DNA of 64,000 bases from Hibiscus mutabilis (lineage: Eukaryota; Streptophyta; Magnoliopsida; Malvales; Malvaceae). Below the pieces are notes generated by a model that was not told where the DNA came from, made no database searches, and saw nothing but the letters and a program-made list of their open reading frames with translations. Positions 11,626 to 24,220 of the stretch are shown here, piece after piece. Position numbers and translations under genes: made by a program. The DNA lies in assembly GCA_019671005.1 (NCBI GenBank), contig CM033718.1:36658508-36722507 (forward strand), given 5' to 3'. Each line of letters begins with the position of its first letter. Within the stretch, counting starts at the first letter, position 1.

Positions 11626-14600
11626 ATGTCTGAAATTAGACTTGGCTGGGATGAGAAAGTCTTGAAGGCTCCTCGAATGAAGGAGATAGTGTGAGGATAG
11701 AGCAGAATCCTCCACATCAACAAGCTGAACCTAGAGCCCAAGCTGCTGCTCAACAAGAAGCTCCTACTATAAATCTTGTGCAGTAGGAATGTCTCCTGAG
11801 CATGAAGGAGATGTTCAATCATCTTGTAACTACTTTAAAACGAGACCATCCTATTCCTCTTCCTACTGCTCCTCCAAATAGAGCTCTGGTACTGATGAAA
11901 CCAATCCTTAAGTAGTTGAGTATTGGTTAGAGGCCACTACTCGAATCCTGACCAAACAACTGCCCTATTTTGATGAACACAAACTCGAATATGCTATAGC
12001 CCTGTTGGTAGACGAAGCTCTGAGCTGGTGGGAAACCACTACCCTGACTGCCCCTACTGAATCTGTAACTAGGAAATTCTTCCTCGAGGAATTCAGGAAG
12101 AAATACACTAGTGAACAATACTTGGCCGAGCACTAAAAGCGTTTCTTATACCTCAAGCAAGGTGGCTGACCCATCGAACAGTACATGAGCGATTTTTGCA
12201 AATATTGCAAGTACATGTCAGAATACATTAAGACTAATGCTGAAAAGTGTCATATGTTTATTGATAGACGGAATGATGAACTGAGTCCAATATTCACTGC
12301 CCTGGGTATCACTGACTTCTAGAATTTGGTGAACCAAGCTATTGCAACCGAGGCGAAGATGAAGGCCTCTAAGAAACGCAAAAGTGGTAACTTATGGAAA
12401 GACAAACGATCTAGGAATGATGACAAACCTCACTAGCAGTCAAAGAAGTCTAAACACTCCAAATAACACTCTTCAAATTACACTCATGTTCAGAAGAGCA
12501 ACTACATACTAAGACCCCAATCAGTATCCAAGCCTTTAGCCCCGATCATCTATGTTGATAGTACCGGGAATTCCGGTAAAACTGCTCAATATCCTACTTG
12601 CAAGTTCTGCCAGAAGCGCCACACTGGCCAATGTAGAACTCAATAGAATCTATGTTTCTTATGTGGAGCCTCCGATCACTATATCAGGGATTGTCCTCAG
12701 AATCTTAACAAGGTACTGAATCGAACTCCTGCAAATGCTAGCTCAGCTCCTTCCATTCGAAACAAAGGCCCTAGACAAGCTCAATCTAGAAATTAAGGGA
12801 AGGGCAAAGGAAAACATTCAGACACCCCTACTCACCAGAAATCTCGGGGTCCTGCTCGAATATATCATATCCAGGGAAAAGAAGATGAAGAATCACCTGA
12901 TGTCATAGCAGGTACCGTTGAGCTAAATTCAACTTATGTTTATGCTTTAATAGACTCGGGATCCACACATTCATTTGTATGCTCATCTTTGATTGAAAAT
13001 TTCAAGTTAAAGCCTAAAATTGTAAAACAAGGCCTTGTAGTTTCGAACCCTATAGGGGGAATCATATCCATTAACTTCCTTTGCAAGGAATGGCCCATAC
13101 TCATTCGAAATTTACCATTTACTATTGATCTATATGTATTGCCAATTTGTGAGTTCGATCTAGTACTGGGACTAGATTGGTTAAACAAGCATGAAGCCTA
13201 GGTAGATTGCCAAAATGGGAGACTTTATCTCGGGGTTTAGGAAAGGAATCATTCTCCTAATTGATAAGAAACCAACCTCAATCTTTGCTACTATGGTTTT
13301 ACAAGATGAACTTGAATTTGGCTTACCTAGTGTGCCTATTTTATCTGAATATCTTGATGTTTTTCCTGAGGAACTCCCTAGTCTCCCTCCAACCAGAGAA
13401 GTAGAGTTCGGGATTAAAGTTCAACTGGAACAACCCCGGTGTCCATCAAACCTTATTGAATGGCACCTGTTGAGTTGAAAGAAATGAAGAAGCAACTCCA
13501 AGAGCTACAAGACAAAGGTTTCATTACACCTATCTCGTCTCCCTGGGGTGCTCCAGTCTTGTTCGTGAAAAAGAAAGACGGAACTATGAGACTCTTTATT
13601 GACTACAGACAATTGAACAAGCTTACTATCAAGAATAGATATCTATTTCCAAGAATTGAAGATATTTTCGATCAACTCAAAGACGTTGTGGTATTCTCAA
13701 AGATCAATCTTCGATCGGGATACTACTAAATGAAGGTAAAATAAGAAAATGTACCCAAGACAGTTGTTTGTACTCGATATGGTCACTTTGAATTCCTTAT
13801 AATTGCATTCGGGTTAATGAATGCTCTGGGTGCTTTCGTGGACCTCATGAACCTTGTATTCAAGCCCTATCTTGACAAGTTCGTGGTCATCTTCATTGAT
13901 GACATTCTGGTGTATTCTTGGAATAAGGAAGAACATTTTGAACACCTTTGAATTGTATTGCAAACTCTCCAAGAACGTCAATTGTTTGCAAAGTTCTCTA
14001 AATGTGAATTTTGGTTATCGGAAGTCTATTTCCTTGGCCATGTCATCTCGGTAGAAGGGATTAAAGTAGACCCGAGCAAAATTTAATCCATCTTAGATTG
14101 GAGATCTCGATGAATGTTGGTGAGGTCAGAAGCTTTCTCGGTTTAGCCGGGTATTATCATTGTTTTGTCAAAGGATTCTCATCCATTGCCTCAAGCTTGA
14201 CTAAGCTATCTCGCAAAGATACACACTTTGTATGGTCGGAGAACCAAGAACGAAGCTTCGATCAACTTAAACAAGCCCTAATTTAAGCTCTTGTTCTCAT
14301 CCAACCAGTATAGGACAAGGAACACATTGTTTACAGTGATGCATCTCATTTGAGACTAGGATGTGTCCTAATGCAAGATGGAAAAGTGGTAGCTTATGCT
14401 TCAAGGCAACTAAAACCACATGAGTCAAACTACCCTACACAGAATCTAGAATTGGCAGCTATCGTGTTTGCACTCAAAGTCTGGAGACATTACTTGTACG
14501 GGGAGAAATGCAACCTATTCACAGACCACAAGAGTCTCAAATACCTCCTAACTCAGAAAGTCTTGAATTTGAGGCAAAGGATATGGATAGAGTTACTTAG

Positions 14601-15806
14601 AGACTACGATTTGGTTATCGACTCCATTTGGGAAAGCAAATGTTCTTGCTGATGCCCTTAGTCACAGACCATACACGGCTTCCTTGGCTATAAATTTTTA
14701 TATCCATTTATTCAAGGGACATAAATTCTTGTATGAACTTCAAGTTCAATCTAGTCTAATCTTGAAAATCAAAGAACTCCAACAAATTGATCCAGATCTT
14801 CAGAAGATCATGTTTAAGATAGACTCTGAGTCTAATTCTGACTTCTTCCTCAAGTAGAATGGACTTCTCTATTTCAAAGATATAGTATGTATTCCTAACA
14901 ACGAAGAACTAAGACATGAGATGTTGCAAGAAGATCACCAAAGCTCTTTCTTGATTCACCCTGGATCGATTAAGATGTACAAGGACCTAAGGCCACTATA
15001 CTAGTGGACAGGCATGAAATCGACTATCACAAACTTTGTTTCAAAGTGCTTAACTTGTCAGAGAGTCAAAGTCGAGCATCAAGTCCCCACTGGACTAGTC
15101 CAACCCATCGAATTCCCTCAATGGAAAATGGGATCGGTTTACAATGGACTTCGTTATTGGTCTTCCTTCCACTCCAAGAAAGAATGATGTTGTATGGGTG
15201 ATTGTTGATAGATTCACAAAGTCTACTCACTTCATCCCTATTCGAATGAACATGAGCTTGGATACCTTAGCCGAGCTGTACATCCATGAAGTGATATGAT
15301 TACACGGTGTACCTATAGCTATAATATCTAATCGAGACCCCATATTTACTTCTCGATTCTAGAATTCCTTACAGAAGGCTCTAGGAGCTAGAGTGCACCT
15401 TAGTACAACCTTTCATCCTCAATCAAATGGACAATCTGAAAGAATCATCCAAGTACTTGAAGACATGCTACGTGTTTGTGTTATAGACTTCAAAAAGAAC
15501 TGGGAGATATCTCTACCCCTAGTAGAGTTTGCTTACAACAATAACTACCAAACATCTATCCAGATGGCTCCCTTCGAAGCTCTATACGGAATTAAATGTA
15601 GAACTCCCTTATGCTGGTCTAAATGGGAGAAAACAAAGTATTGGGACCTCAATTGCTTAGAGAAACTGAAGAACAAGTGAATATCATTCACAATCGATTA
15701 AAAGTAGCCTTTTATAGGCATAAAGCATATGAAGACTTAAAAATGAGAGACATCCAATAAAATGTTGGAGACAAAGTCTTCCTCAAAGTCTCCCCTTGGA
15801 AGAAAG
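11626..15806 (+). pseudogene. Tekay gag-pol, body 1 (broken; lacks chromodomain)
   Basis: Gag begins at the ATG at 11626 (MSEIRLGWDEKVLK). The gag core lies around 12070-12390 (RKFFLEEFRKKY…, ITDF). The nucleocapsid has two Cys knuckles near 12597-12700 (CKFCQKRHTGQC, then an intact CCHC, CFLCGASDHYIRDC). The protease has ALIDSGSTHSF at 12945-12980. RT spans about 13460-14090, with YRQLNKLTIKNRY and an intact FIDDILVYS box near 13890. RNase H spans about 14100-14660 (ASRQLKPHESNYP, FTDHKSLKYLL). Integrase spans about 14790-15680, with HPQSNGQSERIIQ around the catalytic Glu. There are many stops and shifts. The body ends abruptly at about 15806 inside the integrase tail (VSPWKK) and is joined directly to a second gag start region, so the chromodomain is missing. 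Confidence 0.9.
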
Positions 15807-18800
15807 TGTGAGGATAAAGCAGAATCCTCCACGAGTAACAAGCTAAACCTAGAGCCCAAGCTGCTACTCAACAAAAGCTCCTACTATAAATCCTGTGCAG
15901 CAGGAATATCTCCTGAGAATGAAGGAGATGTTCAATCATCTTGTATCTACTTTGAAATGAGACCATCCTATTCCTCCTCCTACTGTTGCTCCAAATAGAG
16001 CCCCGATTGACAAGCTAGCTCAACACCGGGCTTATACCTTCACCGGTACTGATAAAGCTAATCTTGAAGTAGCTGAGTATTATTTAGAGGCCACTATTCA
16101 AATCCTAACCAAACATCTACCATGTTCTGATGAACACAAACTTGAATATACTATAGCCATATTGGTAGACGAAGCTCTGAGCTGGTGAGAAACCACTACC
16201 CTGAAGGATCCTGCTGAAGTTGTAACCTGGAAATTCTTCCTCGAGGAATTCAGGAAGAAATACATCAATGAACAATACTTGGCCAAGCGCAAGAAAGCAT
16301 TTCTTGTACCTCAAACAAGATGGTCGACCCATCGAACAGTACGTGAGCGTTTTCTGCAAATATTACAAGTACGGTCGAGAATACATTAAGACTGATGATA
16401 TCAAGTGTCAGATGTTTATCGATGGACTGAATGATGAACTATGTCCAATATTCACTACTCTGGGTATCACTAACTTCCAGAATTTGGTGAACCGGGCTAT
16501 TGCAATCGAGGCAAAGATAAAGGCCTTTGAGAAACGCAAATGTGGTAACTCCTGGAAAGACAAACGATCCATGAATGAGGACAAGCCTTATTGGTAGTCA
16601 AAGAAGTCTAAACACTCCAAACAACACTATTTGAATTACACTCATGTTTAGAAGGGCAACTACATACCGAGACCCCAATCGGTATCCAAGCCTTTAGCCC
16701 CGATCATCTCTATTGATAGTGAGGGGAATTTCGGTAAAACTGCTCAATGTCCTACTTGCAAGTTCTGCCAGAAGCACCACACTGGCCAATGTAGAACTCA
16801 ACAGAATCTATGTTTCTTATGTGGAGCCTCCGATCACTATATTAGGGATTGTCCTCAGAATCCTAACAAGGTTCCAAATTGAACTCTTGCAAATTCTAGC
16901 TCGGCTCCTTCCATTTGAAACAAAGGCCCCGGACAAGCTCAGTCTGGAAATCAAGGGAAGGGCAAAGGACTACAATCGAACACCCCTACTCACCAGGAAT
17001 CTTGGGGTTATGCTCAAATCTATCATATCTGGGGAAAAGAAGATGAATAATCACTTGATGTCATAGCATGTACCATTGAGCTAAATTCAAATTATGTTTA
17101 TGCTTTAATAGACTCGGGATCCACACATTCATTTGTATGCACATCTTTGATTGAAAAATTGAAGTTAAAGCATGAAATTGTAAAACAAGGCCTTGTAGTT
17201 TCGAACCATATAGGGGGAATCACGTCTATTAACTTCATTTGCAAGGAATGCCCCATAATCATTTGAAACATACCATTTTTCTTATTGATCTATATGTATT
17301 CCCAACTTGTGAGTTCGATCTAGTATTGGACTAGATTGGTTAAGCAAGCATGAAGCTTGGGTAGATTGCAAAAAGGGAGACTTTATCTCCGAGGTTTAGG
17401 AAAGGAATCCATTCTCCTAATTATTAAGAAACCGACCTCAATCTTTGCTACTATGGTTTACAAGATAAACTTGAATTTGGCTTACCTAGTGTGCCTATTG
17501 TATCTAAATATCTCGATGTTTTTCCCGAGAAACTCCCTGGTCTACCTCTAACCAAAAAAATAAAGTTTGGGATCGAAGTTCAACTTGGAACAAATTTGGT
17601 GTCCATCACACCTTATTGAATGGCACATGTTGAGTTGAAAGATCTCAAGAAGCAACTCCAAGAGCTACAAGACAAAGGTTTCATTAGACCTAGGGTGCTC
17701 CAATCTTGTTCGTGAAAAAGAAAGACGGAATTATGAGACTCTATATTGACTACAGACAATTGAACAAGCTTACTATCAAGAATAGATACCCCTTGCCAAG
17801 AATTGAAGATCTTTTTTTATCAACTCAAAGACGCTGCGGTATTTTCAAAGATCGATCTTCGATAGGGATACTACCAAATGAGGGTAAAAGAAGAATATAT
17901 ACCCAAGATAGCCTTTTGTACTCGATATGGTCACTTTGAATTCCTTGTAATGCCATTCGGGTTAACGAATGCTCGAGCTGCTTTCATGGACCTTATGAAC
18001 CATGTATTCAAGCCACTTTATTGACAAGTTCGTGGTCGTCTTCATTGATAACATTCTGGTGTATTCTCGAAAGGAAGAACATTCCAAACACCTTCGAATT
18101 GTATTGCAAACTCTTCGAGAACGTCAATTGTTTGAAAAGTTCTCTAAATGTAAATTTTGGTTATCGAAAGTCTAGTTCCTTGGCCATGTCATCTCGGCAT
18201 AAGGGATTAAAGTTAACCCGAGAAAAATTTAATCCATCATGGATTGGAGACCTTCGAGGAATGTTTGTGAGGTCAGGAGCTTTCTTGGTTTAGCGGGTAT
18301 TATCAACATTTTGTCAAGGGATACTCATCCATTGCCGCAAGCTTGACTAAGCTAACTCACAAAGATACACCCTTTGTATGGTCGGATAACCAACAACGAA
18401 GCTTCGATCAACTTAAATAAGCCCTGGCTCATGCTCCTATTCTCATCCAACCAGTATCGGGAAAGGAGTACACTGTTTACAGTGATGTATCTCATTTGGG
18501 ACTAGGATGTGTCCTAATGCAAGATGGAAAAGTGGTAGCTTATGCTTCAAGGCAACTAAAACAACACGAGTCAAACTACCCTACACATGATCTAAATTGG
18601 CAGCTATAGTGTTTGCACTCAACGTTTGTAGACATTACTTGTACAGGGATATATGCAACCTGTTCATAGATCACAAGAGTCTCAAATACCTCCTAGCTTA
18701 GAAAGAATTGAATTTGAGACAAAGGAGATGGCTAGATTTACTTAAAGACAACGATTTGGTTATCGACTACCATCCGGGGAAAGCAAATGTGGTTGTTGAT

Positions 18801-20340
18801 GCCTTTAGTCATATACCATACTCAGCTTCCTTGGCTCTCAATGCTCATTTCTATTTATTCAAGGGATGAAAATTCTTGTCTGAACTTCATGTTCAATCTA
18901 GTCTAATCTTGAGAATCAAAGAACTCCAATAAATTGATCCAGATCTTCAAAAAATCATGTCCAAGCTAGACTATGAGTCTAATTCTGACTTCTCTCTCAA
19001 TTCAAATGGACTCATCTATTTCAAAGATAGAGTATGTGTTCCTAACAACGAGGAACTAAGACACGAGATGTTGCAAGAAGCTCACCAAAGCTCTTTCTCG
19101 ATTCACCTTGGATCGATTAAGATGTACAATGACCTAAAGCCACTATACTAGTGACCAGCATGAAATCGGCTATCACAGACTTTGTTTAAAAGTGCTTAAC
19201 TTGTGTGAGAGTCAAAGCCGAGCATCAAGTCCCCACTGGATTGCTCCAACCCATTGAATTCCCTCAGTGGAAATGGGATCGGATTACAATAGACTTCGTT
19301 ATTGGTCTTTCTTCCACTCCAAGAAAGAATGATGTTGTATGGGTGATTGTTGATAGATTTACAAAGTCTATTAACTTTATCCCTGTTCGAATGAACATGA
19401 GCTTTGATACCTTAGTCGAGTTGAACATCCATGAAGTGATTCGATTACACGGTGTACTTATAGCTATAATCTCTCATCAAGACCATAGATTTGCTTCTCG
19501 ATTCTGGAATTCCTTACAGAAGGCTCTAGGAGATAGAGTACACCTTAATACAGCCTTTCATCCTCAATCAGATGGACAATCTGAAAGAATCATCCAAGTA
19601 CTTGAAGACATGCTACGTGCTTGTGTTATAGACTTCGGAAAGAACAGGGAGAAATCTCTACCCCTAGTAGAGTTTGCTTACAACAATAGCTACCAGACAT
19701 CTATCCAGATGGCTCCTTTCGAAGCTCTATACGGAAGGAAATGTAGAACTCCCTTGTGATGGTCTGAACTGGGAGAAAACAAAGTATTGGGACCTCATTT
19801 GCTCAAAGAAACCAAAGAACAAGTGAAGATCATTCACAATCAATTAAAAGCAGCCTTTGATAGGCAGAAAGCATATGCAGACATGAAAAAGAGAAACATC
19901 CAATACAATGTTGGAGACTTCAAAGTCTCCCCTTGGAATAAAGTTTTTCGGTTTGGAAGAAAAGGGAAACTCAGTCCCCGATTCATTGGTCTGTTTGAAG
20001 TTATTGAAAGGATAGGACCAATGGCCTATCGATTGGCTCTTCCCATGAATTTGACAAGATTCACAATGTCTTTCACGTATCTATGCTCAGAAGGTATAGA
20101 TTTGATCCACCACACGTATTAGAGCCTGAAGAAGTGGAACTGAATCCTAACTTGTCTTACAAATAAGAACCAGTCCAGATTCTTGATCGTGAAGTTAGAA
20201 AGCTCATAAACAAAATTGTTCCTCTTGTTAATGTCTTGTGGAGAAATCAAAAGATAGAAGGGGCAACTTGGGAATCTGAAGAAATCATGAGGAAGCAATA
20301 TCTTCACCTATTCGATTCAGGTAAATTCGAGGGTGAATTT
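15807..20340 (+). pseudogene. Tekay gag-pol, body 2 (broken; with chromodomain tail)
   Basis: This repeats body 1 from GTGAGGAT (11691, here 15808), an offset of 4117 bp. Gag: RKFFLEEFRKKYINEQYLAK, then an open run at 16268-16597. Two knuckles lie near 16755-16855. Protease ALIDSGSTHSF is near 17103. RT spans about 17630-18240, where the YxDD-type box reads FIDN near 18043, so the second catalytic Asp is lost. RNase H spans about 18300-18800. Integrase has open frames at 19205-19759 (VIVDRFTKSINFIPV, HPQSDGQSERIIQ) and 19787-20122. Then comes a chromodomain-like tail with ILDREVRKLINK and LWRNQKIEGATWESEE, interrupted by a TAA near 20164. Chromodomains guide integration to heterochromatin in this lineage. 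Body 2 has the proper 3' end and leads into the polypurine tract. Confidence 0.9.
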
Positions 20341-20357
20341 ATTTTAAGGGGGAGAAT
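20341..20357 (+). other. Tekay polypurine tract
   Basis: AAGGGGGAGAA lies directly before the 3' LTR start TGTAACACCC. It is the primer site for plus-strand synthesis. Confidence 0.8.
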
Positions 20358-23300
20358 TGTAACACCCTAAACCTGGCCTAGGAAGGTTACCACTATCTAA
20401 GCTATGGACTAATTGAATTATGTGGTAATCAAATTAAAGAGGAAAGAACATTAGATAACAAATAACTAAAAGGACCAAAAAGCTATAGCCATCAAGTTAG
20501 AGTGCCAAAATAAAAAGGACTAAAAGGTTTATATATTATAAGTTTGGTTTGCATGTCAAATTCTTATGAATCAAATGACTTTGACACTTGGCTATCTATG
20601 AGCAATGCCAAGTTTGGAATGGGGTGACTCGGCTAAGGCCACTTAGACCATGGATTAGAAAATTCTCATCATCTTCTTCCTTCCAAAATCCACCATAACC
20701 GAGTGAAAGGGAGAAAGAGAAAGAAGAGAGAAAGCTTGATGATATCCATGGAATTCTTGAGATATTAGGCCACGGTAGGACTAAATTGAATTAGAATTAA
20801 CATTGAGGAAGATAAATGCTTGATTCCTCACTTCAATTACATGCTTGAATCTTGAATTAGTGATATTCTTGTTGCCTAATTCGAATAGGATGATTGTTAT
20901 GCATGTTAAGATGATGTTAGCTTCTAATGGTCCTTGAAATTGTGAGTGTTAGTAGTCAAATTGATAAAGAGATGTGTATGGGTTGCTGGAAATTGAGAAT
21001 AGGGATCATGGTTGAAACTAGTTTTGATTAGGGACTGTTTTGCTAGATGAAAATGTGTAAACATGCTTAATTGTATATGTTGCCCTATTTTGATCACATT
21101 GATAGGTGAATTGGACTGACCTAGACATGTAAGAACATGAAAATAAGTTGAATTATAATGTTAGAATCTTGTTTAGATGAATTATGAAGCTATAAGCTTA
21201 ACCTAGTGTAATCTGCCTAGATCACTCTTTTCTTGGCAATAACTTTGAAAAATCACCATAAATTGTATAAATGGAATTTAAGGCTGAAAATTTTATGGAT
21301 AGTGCCTTAAAATGTCTAAATTCATTAGGAGAAAACATAACTGAATTATGGATTGTAGAATGAATTGTAGAAAAGAAACACTAGGGACAACACAAACTAT
21401 CCAGTGTTGTAAATTGCCTTGTCTTTAAGCTAAAAATTGTATTAATTGGAATGCCAATATGGTTAGAAAGACAATTAAGTTAGCTTTCCAACAGTTTAAA
21501 CTAATTGAAATTCCGACGTGTGGAATGAAAGTTATGCATGTTTAAGTGAGCAGAGTACATGCTACTGGTAGCAGCAGTTTAGGTTTGTGGCAGTTTTGTA
21601 AACTGTTTTGTAAACTAATTGAAATTCTGACATGCAAAATGAAAGTTATGCAAACAGTTTTGGGATAGTTTAATTGCTGCCCTATTTTCCCTTAATATGG
21701 AATGTCGGTAGTTTGGTAATGTGCATTAAGGTGTGTATATGAATATGCTATCTGTTTTGTATATATAATGTATTAACCTTGATGCCAAGTTGAATGATTT
21801 TGTGATTACATGTTTTGACCTTGTTCTATCTATGTGATTTAGTAGAGCAAGGATAGGACTTTGGAGAAAGATCTAAATTCGAGCATTCAAGGGACAAGCA
21901 AAAGGGAATAGTCTTTCGAGACTAGCTAGCTGGGGGAGTTTTGTGAGTGTAGTTTATTCTAGAGTTAGGACTAGGTCCTAACCAAATCAAGCATGTCTAA
22001 ATTCTTGTATTGTTAAATTGGACTTAATATGATCTTGACCTAATAAGGGAAGTATGAAATAAGATAATACCTGAAACTTGACTACATCCTTGAAGTGTTG
22101 TATAAATAGAATGCTAGCATATATATGTGGTAACATTGATGCTTGTATGTATGACATGGTATTGTGACCAATTGCTTAAACCGAATGTTTGATGTGCTAG
22201 CTTAGATATTCAATTAACACTTGAAATGATGAGTTATGTCTCTATTGGCCTAAGGGCTTAATGCATGTATACATTTACCATGCAATACTCGAAATGACTC
22301 TTGAAAAAGATAATGCTGGACATGAACTTGTATACTTGAATGATACATAATCTTGAACTTGAAAAGCTTTAAATCCTTAAATAAATGAATTATAATCAAA
22401 CAACCTTGGTTGCGAGTTGAATAGGTAGAAGGGCATACCTTAAAGTCTAGAGATCATTGTGTCAGGGTGGATACGGTCCAGGGCTAAGGCCCCTAATTGG
22501 CGACAGACGGAGGGCACGTATTTGGTCTTTGGCACCAGTAGGAGGGTTGACCAGTACTACGGTACATCTTGTGGATACAGTTGGTTGGAGACTTGATTAC
22601 CTAGACATACTATGAACCAGGGATTGTGTTAATACGCATGAATAGATTGATTTTTTGTCATGTAAGCATGATTTTCTTGATTATTTGTCATGTAAGCATG
22701 ATTTGCTTGATTTCTTGTCATGTAAGCATGATTTGCTTGATTACTTGTCATGTAAGCATGATTTGCTTGATTCTTGTTATGTAAGAATGAATTGCTTGTC
22801 TACTTGATATGTGACCATGAATAGCTTGATTACTTGAAATGGATAAAGCATGAATTATGATTCATTATCTCTTATTTCTTATGCTATTCGAATGCCTTGA
22901 AATCTTTAGCTAGGATCATTCTTGACTAATTGACACTTAACTTGATATAACAATTGGTTAGAATTAGTTACTACCTCACTTAGTACATCCTTGTACTTAT
23001 CACTTTTGTTTTCATCCTTCCCAACCATAGGATAAAGGATTTGATCATTTCTTGATTTTGAAGCCTGATTTCTTGAGCTCGAAGCAAGACACAAGCATAG
23101 CTAAAGTATGGTTCATACTTGTTTTATATTTCTCCTAGTTGGTGGCACCTAGACATATACATGTAGCTAGGACTAGGCCATGCTTCTTGTTTGTTTTGGG
23201 AGGATTGTATATATGCATGAACATGGCTACTTGATGTTTTGAGTACTTGTATATATATGCTAATGTTTGGGCCTTCCATGTTGAGAACATAGTTGTTAAG

Positions 23301-23872
23301 ACTAAAGTATGTAATGAACCCAAATTATATGTAATGGAAAGGTAGTTTGCTACGCATATGTGTATATATTGAATGATTCAAAGTAATTGATCTAGCCTAT
23401 TGTGCCATTCGAATGCCTTGTGAAATTATATAGTAACTTGTGTGAATATACCATGTTGTAGGTGTTTTTATATGTTTGTATGGTAAATGTCGAATGGTAA
23501 GGCTTGGTATATGGCTTGTTTGGAGACAAGATACGTGCAATTGTATGTTCAAATGATCATGTTTAGTAAATTTAGGTATGAAATGTTACATGTATCAATC
23601 TAAGGAATAATGAAATGAAATGGAAGCATGTTTACTCACATAGGCTATTCGAATGTTAGTGTATGATGATGTTAATTGAAATGTTGAAGTAGTAACCTAT
23701 AATGTCTTGTAAGCAAAATATGAGATTGCTTGCATGTTAAGTTATGAATGCTTGGTTGCTTGCTAGTTAAGTAACTCATCTAATAGGGATGAGTTAAATG
23801 TTTCCTTACCTTGTCCTTGCTTGGTAATGTCCCGATCTGGTTTGCTATTAACCCGAGGTAGGGGGTGATACA
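20358..23872 (+). mobile_element. Tekay 3' LTR (3515 bp)
   Basis: It starts TGTAACACCCTAAACC and ends AGGGGGTGATACA, one base changed from the 5' LTR end (GTTACA to GATACA). It differs from 7933-11463 by scattered substitutions, several short gaps, and an extra duplicated piece near 21600-21660 (a second AATTGAAATTCTGAC…ATGAAAGTTATGCA stretch). The amount of change indicates an insertion that is not recent. Confidence 0.9.
22648..22840 (+). repeat. 30-bp tandem array in 3' LTR
   Basis: Same TGATT(A/T)CTTGTCATGTAAGC-type units as in the 5' LTR at 10238. One unit is a base short near 22770. Confidence 0.85.
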
Positions 23873-24220
23873 ATAGCGGCATTTTTAAGTGCCGCTAAAA
23901 ACCCTCTAGACGTTAGGAAAAGCGTCGCAAGAAGTACCATTAAATCTAGCACTGCAATAGTTAGCGCCGTTTGTGATAAAAAAACACCGCAAAATATCAA
24001 GTTCTATAGCGGCGTTTGAAATTTAAAACGCCGCTAAATACCCTGTTGTTAGTGGTATTTGAATTTCAAAACACCGCTAAATAAAATGTTTTAGTGGCGT
24101 TTTTATTTCAAAACACCGTTAAATGTTGAGTTATAGCGGCTTTATTCACCAAAATGTCGCTAAATGTGATGGGATATTGCAATATTTAGAGGTGTTTTGC
24201 CACAAAGGTTGTGAATTTGC
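23873..24220 (+). mobile_element. CACTA-like subterminal repeats, left block
   Basis: Short words AGCGGCATTTTT / AGTGCCGCTAAA, TAGCGGCGTTTG / AACGCCGCTAAA and similar repeat in direct and inverted order, as in the subterminal regions of plant CACTA elements where transposase binds. It continues the left end at 7887-7932, split by the gypsy insertion. It fades after AATGTCGCTAAA near 24160. Confidence 0.65.

Larger units (their letters stand above)
7933..23872 (+). mobile_element. Tekay-type chromovirus (Ty3/gypsy) with doubled gag-pol
   Basis: This is a complete-looking element of 15.9 kb: 5' LTR 7933-11463, primer-binding site at 11469, gag-pol body 1 to 15806, gag-pol body 2 to about 20340, polypurine tract, 3' LTR 20358-23872. 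The long LTRs (about 3.5 kb) with TGTAACACCC…GGGTGTTACA ends, and a chromodomain-like tail in body 2 (about 20135-20330), point to the Tekay/Del lineage of chromoviruses. The target duplication is ATAGT/ATAGC (4 of 5). Both bodies are full of stops, so the element is not autonomous. The doubled body without an LTR between is unusual for the family. Confidence 0.85.
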
